Below, piece after piece: positions 35,091 through 47,200 of a stretch of 64,000 nucleotides of DNA (within the stretch, counting starts at the first letter, position 1; the number at the start of each line of letters is the position of its first letter). A model generated the notes under the pieces. It had not been told where the DNA came from, did no database searches, and saw only the letters and a program-made list of their open reading frames with translations. A program made the position numbers and the translations under genes. Source of the stretch: Odiellus spinosus (taxonomy: Eukaryota; Arthropoda; Arachnida; Opiliones; Phalangiidae); assembly GCA_963920705.1 (NCBI GenBank), contig OY987232.1:7566200-7630199 (forward strand), given 5' to 3'.

Positions 35091-35895
35091 CTAGGAATTG
35101 TTACTACCACTATTATTATTGAAAGCAAAAATTCTATTGTCGTGTAAAATACTAAGACGTTTGTTATCACAGGAATTGACATGGTTAAAAGAACAGAGTT
35201 CCGGTTGTTGAATGTTACAAAAGCGTGTTTTCTGTATGGTTGCAGTATTTATTAGCCATGTTCAATGCCATTGTTTTATAGTCTAGAAATTAGACGATAT
35301 TTCTAATTTGAGTCCATTTGTTTTCGAATGTCTGTTTTAACCTAACTCTTTCGATTCAAATTAAAGACTCGTGATGGTAGATATCGAGTGTGTTACTTGA
35401 ACATTAAAATTCAGTTCGAATAGTGTGAATAATATTTAAAATATTCAGATTCCTGAAAATATTATAGGATTTGATATTACAGAGTTATTAACCGTTTTGA
35501 TTGCATCTAGGCGTTGTAATATTGAAGAAGAAGAGTCGGTTTGATAAAATGTTTTATCAGGTTTAATAAGTTTACTTTTAGTTCCAAAAAAGTCTCCAGC
35601 TTCTGTCACGCTATCTTATCTATATTATCTAAGAATTAGTGGAGAAAATAAGGGCTAGGCTTGCTTAGAAAATATGGTAGTTAATTTGAAATATTTCTCT
35701 CAATTGGTTGACTCTTAACATTAACACTAAGCAGCTAAGCCTTGGCAATATTTCTAAAACTCCGTTGTTTCGATAGCTACTACTTTTAGTAGTACTGTTA
35801 GATAATTAGATATTTATAAAGCCCCCGCTTGTTATTTTCGCTTTCCAAGAGAAGATCAAATCAATTTAGATAACCGCTTCTCTGCTCCGCGTCGT
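35091..35895. other. Upstream region of the membrane-protein exon
   Basis: AT-rich; should contain the upstream exon or promoter of the membrane-protein gene, neither of which could be fixed. The shared 17-mer lies inside it. Confidence 0.35.
35388..35404 (-). promoter_or_regulatory. 17-mer shared upstream of two minus-strand genes, copy 2
   Basis: Identical to 33556-33572 (ATGTTCAAGTAACACAC on the minus strand). It lies 298 bp above the membrane-protein exon, in the position of a first exon or promoter. Confidence 0.35.
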
Positions 35896-36374
35896 CATAC
35901 GATTACATCCTCAAGAATTTGGTCAATTTTGCTTATTTAAATCAGTTTATCCGGTACGTTTCTTAATTCAACTATTTTTGACAATTTTAAATCAGTTTTA
36001 AATCGATTTAATTTTGATTAATTTTATAACGATTAGGTTTAAAATTGTGGGTTAAGATCTCGTCTGTCTCGTCGCGGATTAACATTCCCCTCATTTGACC
36101 CATTTTGGTCTATTTTAATCTTTCAACGAGACTCCAAACTTATTAGACTGTATGACGGAGAATATATACTATATGAGTTTAGATCTGTTCAAAAATTAGA
36201 ATAGACCAAAATAGGTGATATTTATGGGGAATGTTAATGCACGGTGAGACAAACGAGATCTTATACTACAATTTAAACCTAATCATAATTAAATTGAATC
36301 AAAATTAAGTCGATTTAAAACTGATTTTAAATTGACAAAAACATCTGAATTACGGAACGTACCGGATAAACAGA
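35896..36374. mobile_element. Foldback element, family F copy 1
   Basis: Inverted arms: TTATCCGGTACGTT, AATCAGTTTTAAATCGA, TTAATTTTGATT, CGTCTGTCTCGTCG, TTAACATTCCCC and ATTTTGGTCTATTTTAAT on the left return as reverse complements on the right, around a centre near 36155. About 480 bp, non-coding, and homologous to 36575-37084. The right outer end is shorter than the left. Confidence 0.8.
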
Positions 36375-36574
36375 CGAGAACTTAAACTAAAATTTAGAGC
36401 TAATCACAATTAAATTTAATCAAAACTAAACGCTTTCATAGTGAATGAAAAATTGATATCTTTGTCATACTCTCTAATATCATTTATTCATTAACTATAA
36501 AAGAGTTTAATTTTAATTAAATTTAATGACGATAAGTTTTAAGTTGTAGCGTAAGATCTCCTCCGTCTCGTCGT

Positions 36575-37084
36575 GTGATTGGATTCCTCAAGAATTTAGT
36601 ACTTTTTGATTTATTTAACTTGGTTTTTCAGGTACGTTGTTTTTAATTCAATATTTTTGTCAATTTTGAATCAGTTTTAAATCGACTTAATTTTGATTAA
36701 TTTTTATAATGATTAGGTTTACATTGTAGTTTATGATCTCATCTGTCTCGTCGTACGTTAACATTCCCCCTAATTTGACCTATTTTGGTCTATTTTAATT
36801 TTTGAACGTAACTCCAAACCATTAGACAGTATGACGGAGATATACAAATTTAGTCACATTCAAAAATTCAAATAGACCAAAATAGGTGAAATTAGGGGGA
36901 ATGTTAACGCGCGACCAGACGGACTAGATCTTAAACTACAATTTAAGCCAAAACATGATAAAATGAAACAAATTTAAGTCGATTTAAAACTGATTTAAAA
37001 TCGACAAAAATATATAAATTTAAAATAATGTACCTGAAAAATAAGTTAAATAATCAGTCCTAAATTCTTGATTAATCGAATCAC
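36575..37084. mobile_element. Foldback element, family F copy 2
   Basis: Same design and sequence family as its neighbour. Outer ends GTGATTGGATTCCTCAAGAA and the inverted match near 37060-37084; inner blocks TTTTTCAGGTACGTT, AGTTTTAAATCGACTTAA, GTTAACATTCCCCCTAATTT and ACCTATTTTGGTCTATTT. About 510 bp with arms of roughly 240 bp. The two copies are about 200 bp apart and in matching layout. Confidence 0.85.
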
Positions 37085-37093
37085 ATTAAAACA

Positions 37094-37420
37094 TTACAAT
37101 TTCTCGGTTTTTGCTTATCGTAATTCTATGGATATCTAACCAATCATGGTTCATTCTGTGGGGAATGACGTCATATTGTCTATTTTATTTAGAAACGATC
37201 ACACGATGAGTTATAAATTTTTCAAAATTTGTAAATTTTCCATTGAAGTCCATGTTATAGATATTTATGGTACGCCTGTTCATATATTACAATTTCTCGG
37301 CTTTGGCTTAACGTAATTCTATGAAAATCTAACCAATCATAGTTCATTCTATGTGGAATGACGTCACAGTGTTCATTTTATTTAGAAACGATCACGTGAT
37401 GGGTTATAAATTTAGATGTC
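37094..37420. repeat. 193-bp-offset direct repeat
   Basis: Two copies (from about 37094 and 37287) of a segment with TTACAATTTCTCGG, TTTGCTTA, CGTAATTCTATG, ATCTAACCAATCAT, GTTCATTCTRTG, GGAATGACGTCA and ATTTAGAAACGATCAC. The perfect CRE-like octamer TGACGTCA is kept in both copies, as is a CCAAT motif. Confidence 0.8.
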
Positions 37421-37667
37421 GGTTTAAAAATGCAACAGGGACACTATACTCGTATGTTGAGGAACAAAAAATGATGGGCTCGAGAAAGTGTCGAACAAAT
37501 TGACCCGCGGGGTTGGAAGGAAGTACGCGGTTGAGGATTAAAAAATGTTTATTAATTATGCCATTTAAGTATATACAATAAAGTCACGCGATACTGTTCT
37601 TTACTAAAATCATTAAACGCGTATATTGGAGAGCCGCTACATTAGGCCTATTTTTTAGGTGAAATGG

Positions 37668-37905
37668 AGAGGTCGAAATTCGATCTGAAAGTGTCTGAGA
37701 GGTCGAAAATTGATCTGCAAGATTGAGAGGTCGAAAATTGATCTGAAAGATAGAGGTCGAAATTCGATCTGAAAGGGTCTGAGAGGTCGAAATTCGATCT
37801 GAAAGGGTCTGAGAGGTCGAAATTCGATCTGAAAGGGTCTGAGAGGTCGAAATTCGATCTGAAAGGGTCTGAAAGGTCGAAATTCGATCTGAATAGTTGA
37901 AAATA
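37668..37905. repeat. Minisatellite, 30-bp unit
   Basis: Units of GAGAGGTCGAAATTCGATCT plus GAAAGGGTCT; four to five are nearly perfect and the left ones are shortened. Each unit holds the palindrome TCGAAATTCGA. Because 30 is a multiple of three, a minus-strand frame (RSNFDLSDPF) stays open; not a gene. Confidence 0.92.
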
Positions 37906-37995
37906 ACTAAAGATTAGATATAAAGGTGCGTTCACACGAGTTTATAAGTTGAAAATAAATAAATATTAGATATAAAGCCGCGTTCACAAGATAAA

Positions 37996-38062
37996 TAATG
38001 ATTAGATGGAAAAATGAAAAGTGGAAAAATGAAAAGTGGAAAAATGAAAAGTGGAAAAATGA
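37996..38062. repeat. 15-bp tandem repeat (GGAAAAATGAAAAGT)
   Basis: Four copies in direct tandem. Its text is related to the satellite unit farther right (AAAAATGAAAA), so it may be a seed or outlier of the same simple-sequence family. Confidence 0.85.
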
Positions 38063-38087
38063 AGTGTCATTTGTTTCAAGTGTCATT

Positions 38088-38209
38088 GGTGTAGCTATTC
38101 TTATGGGCTTGACCATCTTGTTTCTATCTCTCTTATCTTGGGCTCGCTCTACGGAATCTACCCTTAAAAGAATATAACAAGATGGTCAAGCCCATAGGAA
38201 AGCCACACC
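38088..38209. mobile_element. 120-bp MITE with 33-bp TIRs
   Basis: The end GGTGTAGCTATTC-TTATGGG-CTTGACCATCTTGTT returns inverted as AACAAGATGGTCAAG-CCCATAG-GAAAGCCACACC, with about 22 uninterrupted matches and few mismatches. The interior is only about 50 bp. Confidence 0.85.
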
Positions 38210-38274
38210 GCATATGGTAAAATGCTAACGTAGGAAATTGCATTTATGAAAATTTAGATTTTTTGTGCACCCAT

Positions 38275-41200
38275 GTTTTAATTTTTCAATTGAACCCTTT
38301 TTCATTTTTCAATTGAACCTTTTTCATTTTTCAATTGAACCTTTTTCATTTTTCAATTGAACCTTTTTCATTTTTCAATTGAACCTTTTTCATTTTTCAA
38401 TTGAACCTTTTTCATTTTTCAATTGAACCTTTTTCATTTTTCAATTGAAACTTTTTCATTTTTCAAATGAAACTTTTTAATTTTTCAAATGAAACTTTTT
38501 AATTTTTCAAATGAAACTTTTTAATTTTTCAAATGAAACTTTTTAATTTTTCAAATGAAACTTTTTCATTTTTCAAATGAAACTTTTTCATTTTTCAAAT
38601 GAAACTTTTTCATTTTTCAAATGAAACTTTTTCATTTTTCAAATGAAACTTTTTCATTTTTCAAATGAAACTTTTTCATTTTTCAAATGAAACTTTTTCA
38701 TTTTTCAAATGAAACTTTTTCATTTTTCAAATGAAACTTTTTCATTTTTCAAATGAAACTTTTTCATTTTTCAAATGAAACTTTTTCATTTTTCAAATGA
38801 AACTTTTTCATTTTTCAAATGAAACTTTTTCATTTTTCAAATGAAACTTTTTCATTTTTCAAATGAAACTTTTTCATTTTTCAAATGAAACTTTTTCATT
38901 TTTCAATTGAAACTTTTTCATTTTTCAAATGAAACTTTTTCATTTTTCAAATGAAACTTTTTCATTTTTCAAATGAAACTTTTTCATTTTTCAAATGAAA
39001 CTTTTTCATTTTTCAAATGAAACTTCATTTTTCAAATGAAACTTTTTCATTTTTCAAATGAAACTTCATTTTTCAAATGAAACTTTTTCATTTTTCAAAT
39101 GAAACTTTTTCATTTTTCAAATGAAACTTTTTCATTTTTCAAATGAAACTTTTTCATTTTTCAAATGAAACTTTTTCATTTTTCAAATGAAACTTTTTCA
39201 TTTTTCAAATGAAACTTTTTCATTTTTCAAATGAAACTTTTTCATTTTTCAAATGAAACTTTTTCATTTTTCAAATGAAACTTTTTCATTTTTCAAATGA
39301 AACTTTTTCATTTTTCAAATGAAACTTTTTCATTTTTCAAATGAAACTTTTTCATTTTTCAAATGAAACTTTTTCATTTTTCAAATGAAACTTTTTCATT
39401 TTTCAAATGAAACTTTTTCATTTTTCAAATGAAACTTTTTCATTTTTCAAATGAAACTTTTTCATTTTTCAAATGAAACTTTTTCATTTTTCAAATGAAA
39501 CTTTTTCATTTTTCAAATGAAACTTTTTCATTTTTCAAATGAAACTTTTTCATTTTTCAAATGAAACTTTTTCATTTTTCAAATGAAACTTTTTCATTTT
39601 TCAAATGAAACTTTTTCATTTTTCAAATGAAACTTTTTCATTTTTCAAATGAAACTTTTTCATTTTTCAAATGAAACTTTTTCATTTTTCAAATGAAACT
39701 TTTTCATTTTTCAAATGAAACTTTTTCATTTTTCAAATGAAACTTTTTCATTTTTCAAATGAAACTTTTTCATTTTTCAAATGAAACTTTTTCATTTTTC
39801 AAATGAAACTTTTTCATTTTTCAAATGAAACTTTTTCATTTTTCAAATGAAACTTTTTCATTTTTCAAATGAAACTTTTTCATTTTTCAAATGAAACTTT
39901 TTCATTTTTCAAATGAAACTTTTTCATTTTTCAAATGAAACTTTTTCATTTTTCAAATGAAACTTTTTCATTTTTCAAATGAAACTTTTTCATTTTTCAA
40001 ATGAAACTTTTTCATTTTTCAAATGAAACTTTTTCATTTTTCAAATGAAACTTTTTCATTTTTCAAATGAAACTTTTTCATTTTTCAAATGAAACTTTTT
40101 CATTTTTCAAATGAAACTTTTTCATTTTTCAAATGAAACTTTTTCATTTTTCAAATGAAACTTTTTCATTTTTCAAATGAAACTTTTTCATTTTTCAAAT
40201 GAAACTTTTTCATTTTTCAAATGAAACTTTTTCATTTTTCAAATGAAACTTTTTCATTTTTCAAATGAAACTTTTTCATTTTTCAAATGAAACTTTTTCA
40301 TTTTTCAAATGAAACTTTTTCATTTTTCAAATGAAACTTTTTCATTTTTCAAATGAAACTTTTTCATTTTTCAAATGAAACTTTTTCATTTTTCAAATGA
40401 AACTTTTTCATTTTTCAAATGAAACTTTTTCATTTTTCAAATGAAACTTTTTCATTTTTCAAATGAAACTTTTTCATTTTTCAAATGAAACTTTTTCATT
40501 TTTCAAATGAAACTTTTTCATTTTTCAAATGAAACTTTTTCATTTTTCAAATGAAACTTTTTCATTTTTCAAATGAAACTTTTTCATTTTTCAAATGAAA
40601 CTTTTTCATTTTTCAAATGAAACTTTTTCATTTTTCAAATGAAACTTTTTCATTTTTCAAATGAAACTTTTTCATTTTTCAAATGAAACTTTTTCATTTT
40701 TCAAATGAAACTTTTTCATTTTTCAAATGAAACTTTTTCATTTTTCAAATGAAACTTTTTCATTTTTCAAATGAAACTTTTTCATTTTTCAAATGAAACT
40801 TTTTCATTTTTCAAATGAAACTTTTTTCATTTTTCAAATGAAACTTTTTTCATTTTTCAAATGAAACTTTTTCATTTTTCAAATGAAACTTTTTCATTTT
40901 TCAAATGAAACTTTTTCATTTTTCAAATGAAACTTTTTTCATTTTTCAAATGAAACTTTTTTCATTTTTCAATTGAAACTTTTTCATTTTTCAAATGAAA
41001 CTTTTTCATTTTTCAAATGAAACTTTTTCATTTTTCAAATGAAACTTTTTCATTTTTCAAATGAAACTTTTTCATTTTTCAAATGAAACTTTTTCATTTT
41101 TCAAATGAAACTTTTTCATTTTTCAAATGAAACTTTTTCATTTTTCAAATGAAACTTTTTCATTTTTCAAATGAAACTTTTTCATTTTTCAAATGAAACT

Positions 41201-44200
41201 TTTTCATTTTTCAAATGAAACTTTTTCATTTTTCAAATGAAACTTTTTCATTTTTCAAATGAAACTTTTTCATTTTTCAAATGAAACTTTTTCATTTTTC
41301 AAATGAAACTTTTTCATTTTTCAAATGAAACTTTTTCATTTTTCAAATGAAACTTTTTCATTTTTCAAATGAAACTTTTTCATTTTTCAAATGAAACTTT
41401 TTCATTTTTCAAATGAAACTTTTTCATTTTTCAAATGAAACTTTTTCATTTTTCAAATGAAACTTTTTCATTTTTCAAATGAAACTTTTTCATTTTTCAA
41501 ATGAAACTTTTTCATTTTTCAAATGAAACTTTTTCATTTTTCAAATGAAACTTTTTCATTTTTCAAATGAAACTTTTTCATTTTTCAAATGAAACTTTTT
41601 CATTTTTCAAATGAAACTTTTTCATTTTTCAAATGAAACTTTTTCATTTTTCAAATGAAACTTTTTCATTTTTCAAATGAAACTTTTTCATTTTTCAAAT
41701 GAAACTTTTTCATTTTTCAAATGAAACTTTTTCATTTTTCAAATGAAACTTTTTCATTTTTCAAATGAAACTTTTTCATTTTTCAAATGAAACTTTTTCA
41801 TTTTTCAAATGAAACTTTTTCATTTTTCAAATGAAACTTTTTCATTTTTCAAATGAAACTTTTTCATTTTTCAAATGAAACTTTTTCATTTTTCAAATGA
41901 AACTTTTTCATTTTTCAAATGAAACTTTTTCATTTTTCAAATGAAACTTTTTCATTTTTCAAATGAAACTTTTTCATTTTTCAAATGAAACTTTTTCATT
42001 TTTCAAATGAAACTTTTTCATTTTTCAAATGAAACTTTTTCATTTTTCAAATGAAACTTTTTCATTTTTCAAATGAAACTTTTTCATTTTTCAAATGAAA
42101 CTTTTTCATCTTTCAAATGAAACTTTTTCATCTTTCAAATGAAACTTTTTCATCTTTCAAATGAAACTTTTTCATCTTTCAAATGAAACTTTTTCATCTT
42201 TCAAATGAAACTTTTTCATCTTTCAAATGAAACTTTTTCATTTTTCAAATGAAACTTTTTCATTTTTCAAATGAAACTTTTTCATTTTTCAAATGAAACT
42301 TTTTCATTTTTCAAATGAAACTTTTTCATTTTTCAAATGAAACTTTTTCATTTTTCAAATGAAACTTTTTCATTTTTCAAATGAAACTTTTTCATTTTTC
42401 AAATGAAACTTTTTCATTTTTCAAATGAAACTTTTTCATTTTTCAAATGAAACTTTTTCATTTTTCAAATGAAACTTTTTCATTTTTCAAATGAAACTTT
42501 TTCATTTTTCAAATGAAACTTTTTCATTTTTCAAATGAAACTTTTTCATTTTTCAAATGAAACTTTTTCATTTTTCAAATGAAACTTTTTCATTTTTCAA
42601 ATGAAACTTTTTCATTTTTCAAATGAAACTTTTTCATTTTTCAAATGAAACTTTTTCATTTTTCAAATGAAACTTTTTCATTTTTCAAATGAAACTTTTT
42701 CATCTTTCAAATGAAACTTTTTCATCTTTCAAATGAAACTTTTTCATCTTTCAAATGAAACTTTTTCATCTTTCAAATGAAACTTTTTCATCTTTCAAAT
42801 GAAACTTTTTCATCTTTCAAATGAAACTTTTTCATCTTTCAAATGAAACTTTTTCATTTTTCAAATGAAACTTTTTCATCTTTCAAATGAAACTTTTTCA
42901 TCTTTCAAATGAAACTTTTTCATCTTTCAAATGAAACTTTTTCATTTTTCAAATGAAACTTTTTCATTTTTCAAATGAAACTTTTTCATTTTTCAAATGA
43001 AACTTTTTCATTTTTCAAATGAAACTTTTTCATTTTTCAAATGAAACTTTTTCATTTTTCAAATGAAACTTTTTCATTTTTCAAATGAAACTTTTTCATT
43101 TTTCAAATGAAACTTTTTCATTTTTCAAATGAAACTTTTTCATTTTTCAAATGAAACTTTTTCATTTTTCAAATGAAACTTTTTCATTTTTCAAATGAAA
43201 CTTTTTCATTTTTCAAATGAAACTTTTTCATTTTTCAAATGAAACTTTTTCATTTTTCAAATGAAACTTTTTCATTTTTCAAATGAAACTTTTTCATTTT
43301 TCAAATGAAACTTTTTCATTTTTCAAATGAAACTTTTTCATTTTTCAAATGAAACTTTTTCATTTTTCAAATGAAACTTTTTCATTTTTCAAATGAAACT
43401 TTTTCATTTTTCAAATGAAACTTTTTCATTTTTCAAATGAAACTTTTTCATTTTTCAAATGAAACTTTTTCATTTTTCAAATGAAACTTTTTCATTTTTC
43501 AAATGAAACTTTTTCATTTTTCAAATGAAACTTTTTCATTTTTCAAATGAAACTTTTTCATTTTTCAAATGAAACTTTTTCATTTTTCAAATGAAACTTT
43601 TTCATTTTTCAAATGAAACTTTTTCATTTTTCAAATGAAACTTTTTCATTTTTCAAATGAAACTTTTTCATTTTTCAAATGAAACTTTTTCATTTTTCAA
43701 ATGAAACTTTTTCATTTTTCAAATGAAACTTTTTCATTTTTCAAATGAAACTTTTTCATTTTTCAAATGAAACTTTTTCATTTTTCAAATGAAACTTTTT
43801 CATTTTTCAAATGAAACTTTTTCATTTTTCAAATGAAACTTTTTCATTTTTCAAATGAAACTTTTTCATTTTTCAAATGAAACTTTTTCATTTTTCAAAT
43901 GAAACTTTTTCATTTTTCAAATGAAACTTTTTCATTTTTCAAATGAAACTTTTTCATTTTTCAAATGAAACTTTTTCATTTTTCAAATGAAACTTTTTCA
44001 TTTTTCAAATGAAACTTTTTCATTTTTCAAATGAAACTTTTTCATTTTTCAAATGAAACTTTTTCATTTTTCAAATGAAACTTTTTCATTTTTCAAATGA
44101 AACTTTTTCATTTTTCAAATGAAACTTTTTCATTTTTCAAATGAAACTTTTTCATTTTTCAAATGAAACTTTTTCATTTTTCAAATGAAACTTTTTCATT

Positions 44201-47200
44201 TTTCAAATGAAACTTTTTCATTTTTCAAATGAAACTTTTTCATTTTTCAAATGAAACTTTTTCATTTTTCAAATGAAACTTTTTCATTTTTCAAATGAAA
44301 CTTTTTCATTTTTCAAATGAAACTTTTTCATTTTTCAAATGAAACTTTTTCATTTTTCAAATGAAACTTTTTCATTTTTCAAATGAAACTTTTTCATTTT
44401 TCAAATGAAACTTTTTCATTTTTCAAATGAAACTTTTTCATTTTTCAAATGAAACTTTTTCATTTTTCAAATGAAACTTTTTCATTTTTCAAATGAAACT
44501 TTTTCATTTTTCAAATGAAACTTTTTCATTTTTCAAATGAAACTTTTTCATCTTTCAAATGAAACTTTTTCATTTTTCAAATGAAACTTTTTCATTTTTC
44601 AAATGAAACTTTTTCATTTTTCAAATGAAACTTTTTCATTTTTCAAATGAAACTTTTTCATTTTTCAAATGAAACTTTTTCATTTTTCAAATGAAACTTT
44701 TTCATTTTTCAAATGAAACTTTTTCATTTTTCAAATGAAACTTTTTCATTTTTCAAATGAAACTTTTTCATTTTTCAAATGAAACTTTTTCATTTTTCAA
44801 ATGAAACTTTTTCATTTTTCAAATGAAACTTTTTCATTTTTCAAATGAAACTTTTTCATTTTTCAAATGAAACTTTTTCATTTTTCAAATGAAACTTTTT
44901 CATTTTTCAAATGAAACTTTTTCATTTTTCAAATGAAACTTTTTCATTTTTCAAATGAAACTTTTCATTTTTCAAATGAAACTTTTTCATTTTTCAAATG
45001 AAACTTTTTCATTTTTCAAATGAAACTTTTTCATTTTTCAAATGAAACTTTTTCATTTTTCAAATGAAACTTTTCATTTTTCAAATGAAACTTTTTCATT
45101 TTTCAAATGAAATTTTTCATTTTTCAAAGGAAACTTTTTCATTTTTCAAATGAAACCTTTTCATTTTTCAAATGAAACCTTTTCATTTTTCAAATGAAAT
45201 TTTTCATTTTTCAAATGAAATTTTTCATTTTTCAAATGAAACTTTTTCATTTTTCAAATGAAACCTTTTCATTTTTCAAATGAAACCTTTTCATTTTTCC
45301 AATGAAACTTTTTCATTTTTCAATTGAATCTTTTTCATTTTTCAAAAGAAATTTTTAATTTTTCAAATGAAATTTTTAATTTTTCAAATGAAACTTTTTC
45401 ATTTTTCAAATGAAACTTTTTCATTTTTCAAATGAAACTTTTTCATTTTTCAAATGAAACTTTTTCATTTTTCAAATGAAACTTTTTCATTTTTCAAATG
45501 AAACTTTTTCATTTTTCAAATGAAACTTTTTCATTTTTCAAATGAAACTTTTTCATTTTTCAAATGAAACCTTTTCATTTTTCCAATGAAACCTTTTCAT
45601 TTTTCCAATGAAACCTTTTCATTTTTCAATGAAACTTTTTCATTTTTCCAATGAAACCTTTTCATTTTTCCAATGAAACCTTTTCATTTTTCAAATGAAA
45701 CCTTTTCATTTTTCAAATGAAATTTTTCATTTTTCAAATGAAATTTTTCATTTTTCAAATGAAATTTTTCATTTTTCAAATGAAATTTTTCATTTTTCAA
45801 ATGAAACTTTTTCATTTTTCAAATGAAACCTTTTCATTTTTCAAATGAAACCTTTTCATTTTTCCAATGAAACTTTTTCATTTTTCCAATGAAACTTTTT
45901 CATTTTTCAATTGAATCTTTTTCATTTTTCAAAAGAATTTTTTAATTTTTCAAATGAAACTTTTTCATTTTTCAAATGAAACTTTTTCATTTTTCAAATG
46001 AAACTTTTTCATTTTTCAAATGAAACTTTTTCATTTTTCAAATGAAACTTTTTCATTTTTCAAATGAAACTTTTTCATTTTTCAAATGAAACTTTTTCAT
46101 TTTTCAAATGAAACTTTTTCATTTTTCAAATGAAACTTTTTCATTTTTCAAATGAAACTTTTTCATTTTTCAAATGAAACTTTTTCATTTTTCAAATGAA
46201 ACTTTTTCATTTTTCAAATGAAACTTTTTCATTTTTCAAATGAAACTTTTTCATTTTTCAAATGAAACTTTTTCATTTTTCAAATGAAACTTTTTCATTT
46301 TTCAAATGCAACTTTTTCAATTTTCAAATGAAACTTTTTCATTTTTCAAATGAAACCTTTTCATTTTTCCAATGAAACCTTTTCATTTTTCAAATGAAAC
46401 CTTTTCATTTTTCCAATGAAACTTTTTCATTTTTCCAATGAAACTTTTTCATTTTTCAAATGAAACCTATTCATTTTTCAAATGAAACCTTTTCATTTTT
46501 CCAATGAAACTTTTTCATTTTTCCAATGAAACTTTTTCATTTTTCAAATGAAATTTTTCATTTTTCAAATGAAACTTTTTCTTTTTTCAAATGAAACTTT
46601 TTCATTTTTCAAATGAAACTTTTTCATTTTTCAAATGAAATTTTTCATTTTTCAAATGAAACTTTTTCATTTTTCAAAGGAAACTTTTTCATTTTTCAAA
46701 TGAAACTTTTTCATTTTTCAAAGGAAACTTTTTCATTTTTCAAATGAAACTTTTTCATTTTTCAAATGAAACTTTTTCATTTTTCAAATGAAACTTTTTC
46801 ATTTTTCAAATGAAACTTTTTCATTTTTCAAATGAAACTTTTTCATTTTTCAAATGAAACTTTTTCATTTTTCAAATGAAACTTTTTCATTTTTCAAATG
46901 AAACTTTTTCATTTTTCAAATGAAACTTTTTCATTTTTCAAATGAAACTTTTTCATTTTTCAAATGAAACTTTTTCATTTTTCAAATGAAACTTTTTCAT
47001 TTTTCAAATGAAACTTTTTCATTTTTCAAATGAAACATTTTCATTTTTCAAATGAAATTTTTCATTTTTCAAATGAAATTTTTCATTTTTCAAATGAAAT
47101 TTTTCATTTTTCAAATGAAATTTTTCATTTTTCAAATGAAATTTTTCATTTTTCAAATGAAATTTTTCATTTTTCAAACGAAATTTTTCATTTTTCAAAC

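Noticed and set aside
37648..38116. Minus-strand frame RSNFDLSDPF repeats
   Set aside because: Product of a 30-bp tandem unit, multiple of three; no start or domain support.
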